Positions 11,105 through 19,589 of a stretch of 64,000 nt of DNA are shown piece after piece. Made by a program: the position numbers and the translations under genes. This DNA is from Streptomyces daqingensis (GTDB lineage Bacteria; Actinomycetota; Actinomycetes; Streptomycetales; Streptomycetaceae), in the NCBI RefSeq assembly GCF_014645895.1, contig NZ_BMMP01000006.1, forward strand, positions 1 to 64,000. Direction: 5' to 3'. Position 1 is the first letter of the stretch; every line of letters starts with the position of its first letter. Below the pieces are notes generated by a model that did no database searches, was not told the origin of the DNA, and was given only the letters and a program-made list of their open reading frames with translations.

Positions 11105-12565
11105 TCAGCCTCCGACGGAGCCGCGGACGGCGGCGTAGACGTCGAGCACCGCGAGGCAGAGCGGGATCAGCGACAGCAGGACGAACGTCTCCGTGAGCTC
11201 CATGACGCGGCCCCAGAAGGGGGTGAGGCCCGTCCGCGGCACGATCAGGCCGACGGCCGAGACCAGCGCCGCGGCGACCGCGATGGACGCCGCGATCCAG
11301 ACCGTACGGACGTCGAGCCCGGCGCTGTCGCCCGTGACGAGGTCGCGGACCAGCTCCGTCGGCGGGTTCAGGGAGAGACCGAGCGCCAGCAGGGTCAGCG
11401 CGCCGAGTCCGGCGACGAGCGCACACGTGACCTGGGAGGTGTAGCGGAAGAGGCGGGCGCGCAGCAGCATCGCGATGCCGGTGGCGAGCGCGAGGAGCTG
11501 TCCCCAGCCGTTGTGGGAGAAGCCCAGCACGGCCGCCGAACCCACCACGGCGGCGCACCAGCCGCCCACGAGACCGACGAGCATCTCGTGTCCGCGGCGG
11601 GCCTGGGCGGCGATGCGCTCGGCGTCGAGGGGGCCCTGGATGGAGCGTCCGCTGTCGCGGGAGTTCTCGTAGCCGCCCGCGCGGGGTTCGAAGCCTATGG
11701 GCAGCCGCGCGAAGCGCGCGGACAGGCCGGGGAGGAAGGCGATGGTCCCGACGGAGAAGGGGGCAGCCACCGCCGCCGCGTCGACCGCTCCGATGTCGGC
11801 GATGACGGCGATGAAGGTGAAGACGGTGCCCACCGCCGAGACGATGGCGGACGCGACGAACGGGCCGTCACCCCGTGGCGTGATCGCGATCAGCACCGCC
11901 GAGGCGAGCAGCACCGCGACGCAGCCCAGCAGGAACTGGAGCCGGCCGATCCCCTCACCCTCGTCCAGGGGCAGGATCCCGGACCCGGCGATCATGATGT
12001 GCGGCATGGCGCCGAGCCCGAGGGCGATGGACGTCGCCCTGTCCTCGTAGACGCGGGCGCGGACGCATGCGAGCGCGACCAGCAGGACTCCCGCCGCGGC
12101 GGCGATGATGCCGGGCAGCCCGTGCATGTCGTGCTTGACCGGATCGGCGAACCACAGGGCGAAGGCCATGAGCACCAGCAGCACACCGCCGCCGGTGAGT
12201 CCGGCCGCCCGCATGTGCCGCTCGTTCCACAGGGCGCGGTCGCGCCGCACGCCCGAGGCGACGGCGTCGCTCACGTCGTCGAAGACGGCGGAGGGCAGCG
12301 AGTCGGCGAAGGGGCGCAGGAGCAGCACCTCGCCGTCCCGGATGCCGTTGCCCGCCAGGGACAGGCCCGACTCGAGGACCCGCCCGTCCCGGCGCACGAG
12401 GTGGTACCCCGAGAGCGAGCCCTCGGCGGGGCTGCCTCCGGAGAGCCGGGCGATCTCCGGATAGACGTCGGACAGGGGCACGTCCTCGGGCAGCGCCACA
12501 TCGATGCGCCCCCCGGGAGCAACTACCGTGACGCGGCAGAAGCCTGTCGCTGCGGTCGTGGCCAC
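11105..12565 (-). CDS. eccD: Type VII secretion integral membrane protein EccD
   Basis: EccD forms the membrane channel vestibule of the ESX/type VII translocon. The 486-residue protein begins with a ubiquitin-like YukD domain (residues about 8-90, CRVTVVAPGGRIDVALPEDVPLSD region). About eleven hydrophobic segments follow to the C-terminus, exactly the EccD layout. It is transcribed divergently from eccC across a 269-base gap. Together with eccC, eccB, eccE, mycP and the Esx genes in this window it makes a full Streptomyces-type ESX core. Confidence 0.92.
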   Translation of the reverse strand: MATTAATGFCRVTVVAPGGRIDVALPEDVPLSDVYPEIARLSGGSPAEGSLSGYHLVRRDGRVLESGLSLAGNGIRDGEVLLLRPFADSLPSAVFDDVSDAVASGVRRDRALWNERHMRAAGLTGGGVLLVLMAFALWFADPVKHDMHGLPGIIAAAAGVLLVALACVRARVYEDRATSIALGLGAMPHIMIAGSGILPLDEGEGIGRLQFLLGCVAVLLASAVLIAITPRGDGPFVASAIVSAVGTVFTFIAVIADIGAVDAAAVAAPFSVGTIAFLPGLSARFARLPIGFEPRAGGYENSRDSGRSIQGPLDAERIAAQARRGHEMLVGLVGGWCAAVVGSAAVLGFSHNGWGQLLALATGIAMLLRARLFRYTSQVTCALVAGLGALTLLALGLSLNPPTELVRDLVTGDSAGLDVRTVWIAASIAVAAALVSAVGLIVPRTGLTPFWGRVMELTETFVLLSLIPLCLAVLDVYAAVRGSVGG

Positions 12566-12834
12566 CTTCTTGTTCCCCCTTGCTGACTGCTCGGACTCGG
12601 CGTCACGCCGAAATAAGACATCTCGGGCTTTGTGGATTGCCCCAAACTCCCGCGCCGTGGAAGCACTTGGGGAAGATTGCGCGTCACCTTACCGTCCGCG
12701 GCGGACAGTCGGTCCTCCCGGATACCGGAGACTCCCACACCTACTAGGATCAGCGTCTGCATGACCGGTAGCTGTTGCGAGGGCGGGGGCGTCGGTGCGG
12801 AATTGCGAAATAATCGTGAAGGACTGATGTAACG
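12566..12834. promoter_or_regulatory. Divergent eccD/eccC promoter region
   Basis: This 269-base region separates the starts of eccD (minus) and eccC (plus) and must carry both promoters. The eccC ribosome binding site is GAAGGA at 12818-12823, 11 bases before the GTG. An AT-richer patch lies at 12805-12830. No operator was recognised. Confidence 0.5.
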
Positions 12835-15800
12835 GTGAGTGTGGTCATCGTGAAGCGGCAGCCACGGGTCATGCCGCCGACCGTGCCCGAAGGGGAAGTC
12901 AAGCTGGAATCCCCTCCCGAACTGCCGCGCGACGGGGACAACGACATCTGGATGAATCTTCTGCCCGTGATGGGCATGGGAGGTTCGGTCGCATTCTTCT
13001 TCATGCCGGGCTCACAGCCTTACATGAAGGTCGTCGGCGGTCTGATGGCGGTCTCCACGGTCGCCATGGCGATCGCACAGGTCGTGAGGGCGCGGCGAGG
13101 GGGCCGCGCCCAGATGGTGCAGGCGCGGAGGGACTACTTCCGCTATCTCGACCAGATCCGCAAGGACGTCCGCAAGACCTCGGAGGCGCAGCGCAGCGCG
13201 CAGCTGTATCAGCACCCGAGTCCGGAGCAGCTCTGGGCGATCGCCGGTGACGGCAAACGGCTGTGGGAACGCCGGCCGTCCGACAACGACTTCTCGTCCG
13301 TGCGAATCGGCACCGGCTGGCAGCAGTTGAGCACTCCGCTCGTGGCGCCGGAAACAGCGCCGAAGGACGAACTGGAGCCGCTCACAGCGGAAGCGATGAA
13401 GTCCTTCCTGGACATTCACCGTTCACTTCCGGATCTCCCCATCGCGGTGAGCCTGAGGGCCTTTTACCACGTTGTCGTCACCGGAACTACCGACGAGGTG
13501 TACGGCAATGTCCGCGCGGCGCTCGGACAGCTCTCCGCGCTCCACTCACCCGAAGAGCTGATGATCGCCGTCGTCGCCCACCCGGGTTCGATGGCGGAAT
13601 GGGACTGGACGAAGTGGCTGCCGCACGCGCAGCATCCGTCGCAGTCCGACGGGGCGGGCCAGGCCCGGCTGTTCTACGACGACCTCGGGCAGCTCGAGGA
13701 GTCGCTCTCCAGCCAGCTCGACGGCAGGGCGCGCTGGAACCGCGACGGGACGCCCGTGGCGGACCAGCCGCACATCGTCGTCGTCCTCGACGGCGGCTCG
13801 ATCCCCCCGGACTCGCAGCTCGCCGGCGCCGAGGGCCTGCAGGGCGTCACGTTCATCGAGGTGGCCCCCGGCTCACTGGACGACCAGATGTCCGGCGGCC
13901 TCACCGTGCACGTACGTGAGAAGGCTCTCGACCTCTACGTCGGCCGGGAGGCGGCGTACTCGGGCAAGCCCGACCTGCTCAGCTACGAGCAGGCGGAAGC
14001 GCTGGCGCGGCAGCTCTCCCCCTTCCGGATGGGCAGCGGCGACGAGGGCGAACCCCTGCTCTCCAACCTCGACTTCACCGACCTCATGGGCATCGGCGAC
14101 GCGGGCTCCGTCGACATGTCCCGGACCTGGCGGCCGCGCTCGCTGCACGAGCGGCTCCGCGTGCCCATCGGCATCGGCGGCGAGGGCGAACCCGTCATGC
14201 TGGACATCAAGGAGGCGTCGCAGGAAGGAATGGGCCCCCACGGGCTGTGCGTCGGCGCCACCGGCTCCGGCAAGTCGGAGCTGCTCCGTACGCTCGTGCT
14301 CGGCCTGGCGGTGACGCACTCCTCGGAGACGCTCAACTTCATCCTCGCCGACTTCAAGGGCGGCGCGACCTTCACGGGCATGGCCGACATGCCGCACACG
14401 GCGGCGGTCATCACCAACCTCGCCGACGAGCTCACGCTCGTCGACCGCATGCGCGACGCGATCACCGGTGAGCTCAACCGGCGGCAGGAAGTGCTGCGCA
14501 AGGCGGGCAACTACGCGAACATCACGGACTACGAGAAGGCGCGCGCGGCGGGAGCGGCGCTCGATCCGCTGCCCTCCCTCGTCCTGATCATCGACGAGTT
14601 CAGCGAGCTCCTCACCGCGAAGCCCGACTTCATCGACATGTTCATCCAGATCGGCCGCATCGGCCGCTCCCTGGGTGTGCACATGCTGCTGGCCTCGCAG
14701 CGGCTGGAAGAGGGCAAGCTCCGCGGTCTGGACACGTTCCTGTCGTACCGGATCGGTCTGCGGACGTTCTCCGCCGCGGAGTCCCGCACCGCGATCGGCG
14801 TTCCGGACGCCTACCACCTGCCCAACGTGCCCGGCGCCGGCTACCTCAAGTACGACACCGAGACGATGGTGCAGTTCAAGGCGGCGTACGTCTCCGGCGC
14901 CTACCGGGCAGCCGGCCCGACCCGGGTCAGCCAGTCCACGCAGACGCGGCCGGTCGAGTTCACCGCCACACCCGTGGCGCTGCCCGCGACGCCGGAGCCG
15001 CAGACCGTCGACAACGACACCGTCGACGACGCTCTCGCCGACACCGTGCTCGACGTCATCGTGCAGAAGATGGTCGGACAGGGCCCGTCGGCGCACCAGG
15101 TGTGGCTGCCCCCGCTGGACGAAGCCCCGTCCATCGACCAGCTGCTGCCCTCGCTGGCGCCCACTCCGGAACGCGGACTGACGGCGCCGGAGTACACGGC
15201 GCTCGGGCGTCTCGTCGTGCCGGTAGCACTGCTGGACAAGCCGTTCGAGCAGCGGCGTGACGTGCTGTACCGCGACTTCTCCGGGGCCGCCGGCCACGGC
15301 TTCTTCATCGGCGGTCCGCAGTCGGGCAAGTCGACGCTGCTGCGCACGCTGATGACGTCGTTCGCGCTCACCCACACCCCATCCGAAGTGCAGTTCTACT
15401 GCCTGGACTTCGGCGGCGGCTCGCTGCTGGCGATGGAGGGCCTCCACCACGTCGGCGGCGTGGCGAACCGTCTGGACGGCGAGAAGGTGCGCCGCACGGT
15501 CAGCGAGGTCATGGCGATCCTCAACGAGCGTGAGGAGTACTTCCGCTCCAACAACGTCGACTCGATCGCCACCTTCCGCCAGCGCCGCGCCGCGGGGCAG
15601 CTGCCGGACCAGAAGTGGGGCGACGTCTTCCTCGTCATCGACGGCTGGGCGACGTTCAAGAACGACTACGAGATGCTGGAGAGCGACATCACCGACATCG
15701 CCACGCGCGGTCTCGGATTCGGCGTCCACCTCATCCTCACCGCGTCGCGGTACACGGAGGTGCGTCCGGCGCTCAAGGACCTGCTGCAGAACCGGGTCGA

Positions 15801-16776
15801 GCTGCGGCTCGGCGACCCGTCCGAGTCCGAGATCGACCGCAAGGTGGCCGCGAACGTCCCGGCGGGGCTGCCCGGCCGGGGTCTCAGCCCCGACAAGCTG
15901 CACCTGATGACGGCGCTGCCGCGCATCGACGGCTCGTCGACGCTGGAGGACCTCTCCGACGCGACCCAGCAGACGATCCGCGCGGTGAACGACCACTGGA
16001 AGGGCGACCCCGCGCCGGCGGTGCGGCTGCTGCCGACGATGCTGGAGGCGTCGCGGCTGCCCAAGGGGTCGGACTACCCGGAGCTCGGTCTCCCGTTCGG
16101 CATCGACGAGGCCTCGCTGCGGCCCGTGTTCGTCAACTTCGAGACGGACCCGCTGTTCGTCGTCTTCGGCGAGAGCGAGTCCGGTAAGAGCGCACTGCTG
16201 CGGCTGCTCATCCAGAAGATCACGGAGCGGTACTCGCCGGACAAGGCGAAGATCGTCGTCGGTGACTACCGGCGTGCGCATCTGCAGGGCGTGCCGGAGA
16301 CGCATCTGTCGCGCTACTGCGCGGCCGCGCCCGCCCTGCAGGAGACGCTGGAGGGCCTGGCGGGGTCGATGTCGCGCCGCATGCCGGGGCCGGACGTCAC
16401 GCCGGAGCAACTGCGCAACCGCAGCTGGTACGACAGCCCGGACGCCTTCGTCATCATCGACGACTACGACCTGGTGGCCACGGGGCAGAACCCGCTGATG
16501 CCGCTGCTGGAGTACCTGCCGTTCGCGCGCGACGTGGGCCTGCGCGTCATCATCGCCCGTTCGTCCGGCGGCGCCAGCCGCGCGCTGTACGAGCCGGTGA
16601 TGCAGCGCATGAAGGAACTGGGCGCACAGGGCATCGTCCTTTCGGGCGACAGGTCCGAGGGCGCGCTGCTGGGCAACATCTCGCCCACGCAACTGCCCGC
16701 CGGCCGGGGCTACTTCCAGACGCGGCGACGGGGCGGTCAGCTCGTCCAGACGGGATGGCTGCCGGCGCACAACTGA
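12835..16776 (+). CDS. eccC: Type VII secretion FtsK/SpoIIIE ATPase EccC (fused EccCa-EccCb)
   Basis: EccC is the motor that recognises Esx substrates and drives export. The 1313-residue protein has a short cytosolic N-terminus, two membrane segments (about residues 40-85) and three P-loop ATPase domains. Walker A motifs are GATGSGKS (474-481), GGPQSGKS (826-833) and GESESGKS (1112-1119). The first domain has a clear Walker B (LVLIIDEF). It is a single-chain EccC, as in streptomycetes and Firmicutes, rather than the split form. The start is GTG 12835. Confidence 0.95.
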   Translation: MSVVIVKRQPRVMPPTVPEGEVKLESPPELPRDGDNDIWMNLLPVMGMGGSVAFFFMPGSQPYMKVVGGLMAVSTVAMAIAQVVRARRGGRAQMVQARRDYFRYLDQIRKDVRKTSEAQRSAQLYQHPSPEQLWAIAGDGKRLWERRPSDNDFSSVRIGTGWQQLSTPLVAPETAPKDELEPLTAEAMKSFLDIHRSLPDLPIAVSLRAFYHVVVTGTTDEVYGNVRAALGQLSALHSPEELMIAVVAHPGSMAEWDWTKWLPHAQHPSQSDGAGQARLFYDDLGQLEESLSSQLDGRARWNRDGTPVADQPHIVVVLDGGSIPPDSQLAGAEGLQGVTFIEVAPGSLDDQMSGGLTVHVREKALDLYVGREAAYSGKPDLLSYEQAEALARQLSPFRMGSGDEGEPLLSNLDFTDLMGIGDAGSVDMSRTWRPRSLHERLRVPIGIGGEGEPVMLDIKEASQEGMGPHGLCVGATGSGKSELLRTLVLGLAVTHSSETLNFILADFKGGATFTGMADMPHTAAVITNLADELTLVDRMRDAITGELNRRQEVLRKAGNYANITDYEKARAAGAALDPLPSLVLIIDEFSELLTAKPDFIDMFIQIGRIGRSLGVHMLLASQRLEEGKLRGLDTFLSYRIGLRTFSAAESRTAIGVPDAYHLPNVPGAGYLKYDTETMVQFKAAYVSGAYRAAGPTRVSQSTQTRPVEFTATPVALPATPEPQTVDNDTVDDALADTVLDVIVQKMVGQGPSAHQVWLPPLDEAPSIDQLLPSLAPTPERGLTAPEYTALGRLVVPVALLDKPFEQRRDVLYRDFSGAAGHGFFIGGPQSGKSTLLRTLMTSFALTHTPSEVQFYCLDFGGGSLLAMEGLHHVGGVANRLDGEKVRRTVSEVMAILNEREEYFRSNNVDSIATFRQRRAAGQLPDQKWGDVFLVIDGWATFKNDYEMLESDITDIATRGLGFGVHLILTASRYTEVRPALKDLLQNRVELRLGDPSESEIDRKVAANVPAGLPGRGLSPDKLHLMTALPRIDGSSTLEDLSDATQQTIRAVNDHWKGDPAPAVRLLPTMLEASRLPKGSDYPELGLPFGIDEASLRPVFVNFETDPLFVVFGESESGKSALLRLLIQKITERYSPDKAKIVVGDYRRAHLQGVPETHLSRYCAAAPALQETLEGLAGSMSRRMPGPDVTPEQLRNRSWYDSPDAFVIIDDYDLVATGQNPLMPLLEYLPFARDVGLRVIIARSSGGASRALYEPVMQRMKELGAQGIVLSGDRSEGALLGNISPTQLPAGRGYFQTRRRGGQLVQTGWLPAHN

Positions 16777-16823
16777 GGCGGCCGGGGCCCGCGGCAACGC
16801 TGCGCCTCGCACACGCGGGATCG

Positions 16824-16856
16824 GAGCCGGGCAGGGACGTGATCCCTGCCCGGCTC
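16824..16856 (+). terminator. Hairpin terminator after eccC
   Basis: A 14-bp perfect inverted repeat, GAGCCGGGCAGGGA (16824-16837) with its complement (16843-16856), lies about 50 bases past the eccC stop. Confidence 0.8.
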
Positions 16857-17033
16857 ATGTGTGCGGGGCCGGACCGGGCCTCACCGGAACCGACTGTTTC
16901 CGTCACACCTCGTGATCGTCACGTGGGATGATGAGGGGACGGGCGCGGGGGCTGAGAACGCACGGAGTACGGACGGTCGCGCTGCCCGCCGCAGAACGCG
17001 AACCGGCACGGGAACGAGAAGGAGCAGGCGGCG

Positions 17034-17288
17034 ATGGGGACGCAGCAGGAGAAGGACGAGCTGTACGCGATGGACATCTCCGACGCCGTCTGGGAGTCGG
17101 CGCCCGGCGCTCCCGAAGAGGAACGGGTCGAGATCGCCCATCTCCCCGGAGGCGCCGTCGCGATGCGCAACTCCAAGGACCCCGGCACAGTGCTGCGCTA
17201 CACGCAGGCTGAGTGGCGGGCTTTCGTACTCGGCGCGCGGGACGGCGAGTTCGACCTCGAACCGGCACCGGAGAACGGCCGGGAGTGA
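17034..17288 (+). CDS. DUF397 domain protein
   Basis: The 84-residue product has the DUF397 pattern: DAVWESA, VEIAHLPGGAVAMRNSKDP, then LRYTQAEWRAFVLGARDGEFD. In Streptomyces DUF397 proteins usually sit beside an XRE/HTH regulator and are thought to work with it. Here no such regulator gene is adjacent. The nearest neighbours are eccC and the convergent membrane protein gene at 17338. The start is ATG 17034, with AAGGAG about 12 bases upstream. Confidence 0.85.
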   Translation: MGTQQEKDELYAMDISDAVWESAPGAPEEERVEIAHLPGGAVAMRNSKDPGTVLRYTQAEWRAFVLGARDGEFDLEPAPENGRE

Positions 17289-17337
17289 CGCGGGCGGACC
17301 CGGTGCGACCTCGCCGTGGCTCCTGACGGAGCGCCGG

Positions 17338-18015
17338 TCAGTCCCGGCCCGGGGCAGCAGCGAGGATGTCCGCGTAGTCGGTTCTGGCCGAGCGCCGTTC
17401 CATCGAGAGCACCTGCGTCCTGCGCCGCACGGTCATCAGCGCGTTGCCGCCCGGCAGCGCCAGGACACCGCCCAGTTCGAGATCCCCGGCGTACCAAGCG
17501 CCCCGCTGCATCGACTCGTCCCAGCGGTTCCAGCGAAGGGGATCGCGGGCGCACATGCTTTCCGACCAGGCCGATCCGTCGTCGTCCACGTACGTGCTCC
17601 TGCCGTCCCGCTCATGCCTGTCGGGCAGCCGGAACTGCACGGGAACGCCCCCTGCTTCCTTCGTCCCGGACAGCTTCCGCACCGCCGGGAGCGGTCGCCA
17701 GGGGTAGGCCTCCAGGATCCTGCGGGCCTTGGTCAGGCGGGACAGGGCACCGCAGCAGCAGTACAGCGCGCACGGGTACGCCAGGACGGCCGCCGCGCCG
17801 ATGAGCCCTCCGGCGCTGTTGCCGTCCCGGGCGTCGGCGCCGTCCCACCGCACCTCGGCGAACACGCCGCTCAGCACCAGGGCCGCGACGAACAGGACGC
17901 TCCACATCCAGAGCTTGGCCACGACCCGGCGTCGCATGGCCTTCCACACGGCCTGAGTGCCCGGCTCGTCGAACGCCACCGGTGCCGACGGCAGTGGAGG
18001 CCCGCTGACTCCCAC
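17338..18015 (-). CDS. T7SS-module membrane protein, paralogue of the 18076-18900 product
   Basis: This is the last gene of accessory module 1. The protein has two transmembrane segments after a short N-terminus (KLWMWSVLFVAALVLSGVF and GLIGAAAVLAYPCALYCCCG). A soluble domain follows, ending GAWYAGDLELGGVLALPGGNALMTV. That ending matches GVWFAGDEIFGGVVMVPGSGELMLV in the upstream gene, so the two are paralogues. The frame is open to 18063, but GTG 18015 is preferred because the purine-rich run AGGAGAGGAG lies 6 bases before it, giving 225 residues. The function is unknown. The position suggests a membrane partner of the WXG protein at 19586. Confidence 0.7.
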   Translation of the reverse strand: MGVSGPPLPSAPVAFDEPGTQAVWKAMRRRVVAKLWMWSVLFVAALVLSGVFAEVRWDGADARDGNSAGGLIGAAAVLAYPCALYCCCGALSRLTKARRILEAYPWRPLPAVRKLSGTKEAGGVPVQFRLPDRHERDGRSTYVDDDGSAWSESMCARDPLRWNRWDESMQRGAWYAGDLELGGVLALPGGNALMTVRRRTQVLSMERRSARTDYADILAAAPGRD

Positions 18016-18075
18016 TTCCGGCTCCTCTCCTCGTGCGCCTGTCCTGGGGCGTGCACGCCTCATAGCGTGCGCGGG

Positions 18076-18900
18076 CTACAGCGACCGCCGTTCGAGACCT
18101 GCGCGACGGGCCTTCTCCAGGCGCTCGGTGCCGGCACGACCGCGCGCTGCGGCGAGCTCGTCCCACTTCAGCGGCTGTACCAGCATCAACTCGCCCGAGC
18201 CGGGCACCATCACGACTCCCCCGAAGATCTCGTCGCCCGCGAACCACACGCCGTCCTCGATGTCCCTCGGCCACAGCTTGCCCACCGGCTGGTGGGCGGC
18301 CAGTTCCGGGGAGCCTCCGCCGCTCCCGTCCCCAACGCCGAGGCGCAGCAAACGCTTGCCGGAGGCACGCAAGTTGAGCTTCTCCACCGGGCTGCGGAAG
18401 GTGAATTCGTAAACCTCCAGCACACGGGCGGCGAGCCGCACCGTGCGCATCTGCGCACCGCAGAAGCCCGTCCCGGTGAAGAAGGTGACAACCGCGGCGG
18501 GAGCAGCCATCACGGCGTAGTCGGACTTGCTCAGCGGCACCGCCGCCACCACCACGGCGACGCACCCCACGAGCAGTGCGTAACGCCTCAGCACGACGTT
18601 GCAGTGGTGACGCACCACCCCCCGGCGGTCCGAACCGTCCGTCGCGTACGGAACCTTGCCGCGGAAGGGCTCGTAGACCAGCAGCAACGTCGCCGTGACG
18701 CTCAGCGCCATGAGAGCGATCAGCCCCGGCACCGCGAGTACCACGAGATGATCGGTCAGCACCGTGAGGGAGAGCCCGTAGGCGGCGACGAACGCCAGGG
18801 CCCACTTCAGCAGCAACGCCGGCCGTGACGGCTGCCGCGCACTGCCCGGCCGCACCACGCGCCCCTTTCCCCCGCTGCCCGCCGGCTGCTCCGCGCTCAC
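18076..18900 (-). CDS. T7SS-module membrane protein, unknown function
   Basis: The 274-residue product has four hydrophobic segments in two pairs. The first pair is about residues 28-70 (LKWALAFVAAYGLSL and VLAVPGLIALMALSVTATLLLVY). The second is around RYALLVGCVAVVVAAVPL and YAVMAAPAAVVTFFTG. A C-terminal soluble domain follows that is shared with the next gene. The frame is open far upstream, but the start is placed at GTG 18900, which overlaps the previous stop as GTGA with GGAG upstream. It belongs to the module 1 operon. Confidence 0.7.
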   Translation of the reverse strand: MSAEQPAGSGGKGRVVRPGSARQPSRPALLLKWALAFVAAYGLSLTVLTDHLVVLAVPGLIALMALSVTATLLLVYEPFRGKVPYATDGSDRRGVVRHHCNVVLRRYALLVGCVAVVVAAVPLSKSDYAVMAAPAAVVTFFTGTGFCGAQMRTVRLAARVLEVYEFTFRSPVEKLNLRASGKRLLRLGVGDGSGGGSPELAAHQPVGKLWPRDIEDGVWFAGDEIFGGVVMVPGSGELMLVQPLKWDELAAARGRAGTERLEKARRAGLERRSL

Positions 18901-19589
18901 CCGAAGTCGCTCCGCACGGCGTGGGCGACCGACCCCGCCTCGGGCTCGGCGTGCCCCGGGGACGGATCGGTGAACGTGACCGTACTCGCCACGCCGCGCA
19001 GCACGTTCCGGAAGTCGTCGACCGACTGCAGGGACGGCGTGACCAGTTGAATGGCGATGATGGCACCCGCACGCGTGTCCGGAATGGCGACCATGCCCTG
19101 CCACACACGGGCCTCCTCCGGACCGTCGGCCCCTGCGGCGGCCGCCCCCGGCACCACGCTGCGCTTGACGGACTCGGTGAGGAACCCCGGCCCGCAAGGG
19201 AGTTCGAGAGGGACGATCCCGCTGTCGGCGCCCTCCCCCGCCCCCGAAGCCATGAGCGTGGCGAGTACCGCCTTCGGGTTGACCCCCTGCACCCCCACGC
19301 TGGACACCGTGAGCACGGACGTGGCGACGTCCCCCTGCCCGTCCGGATGCATACCGATCGCGCAGCCCTGCACGCGGTGCTTCTGCATCTCCCACATGGT
19401 GAGGGCATACAGACGGAACACCTGGTCCGCGCGCTCCCGCACGTCCTCCGGCAGGGCCAGGATCTGCCGCGCCATCCCGTCGAGCTGCTCGCGGTCCGGC
19501 CGGACTTCGAGCTGCAGGTAACCGTGGGGGACGTCGTACCAGAACTGCGTGGGCAGCCGTACGGCCGGCTCCTCGCGGGCGGTGCTCAC
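18897..19589 (-). CDS. Module 1 soluble protein, unknown function
   Basis: The 230-residue product has no signal peptide or membrane segment. It begins STAREEPAVRLPTQFWYDVPHGYLQLEV, and its middle holds a helical stretch (DVRERADQVFRLYALTMWEMQK). The end (SVDDFRNVLRGVASTVTFTDPS) resembles small lipoprotein or LpqN-like folds only vaguely. It overlaps its neighbours at both ends by four bases, so it is firmly part of the operon. A chaperone or accessory role for the upstream WXG protein is plausible but unproved. Confidence 0.65.
   Translation of the reverse strand: MSTAREEPAVRLPTQFWYDVPHGYLQLEVRPDREQLDGMARQILALPEDVRERADQVFRLYALTMWEMQKHRVQGCAIGMHPDGQGDVATSVLTVSSVGVQGVNPKAVLATLMASGAGEGADSGIVPLELPCGPGFLTESVKRSVVPGAAAAGADGPEEARVWQGMVAIPDTRAGAIIAIQLVTPSLQSVDDFRNVLRGVASTVTFTDPSPGHAEPEAGSVAHAVRSDFG

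Noticed and set aside
13873..16812. A 979-codon open frame antisense to eccC
   Set aside because: eccC has three intact Walker motifs on the other strand. The antisense product shows no recognisable fold.
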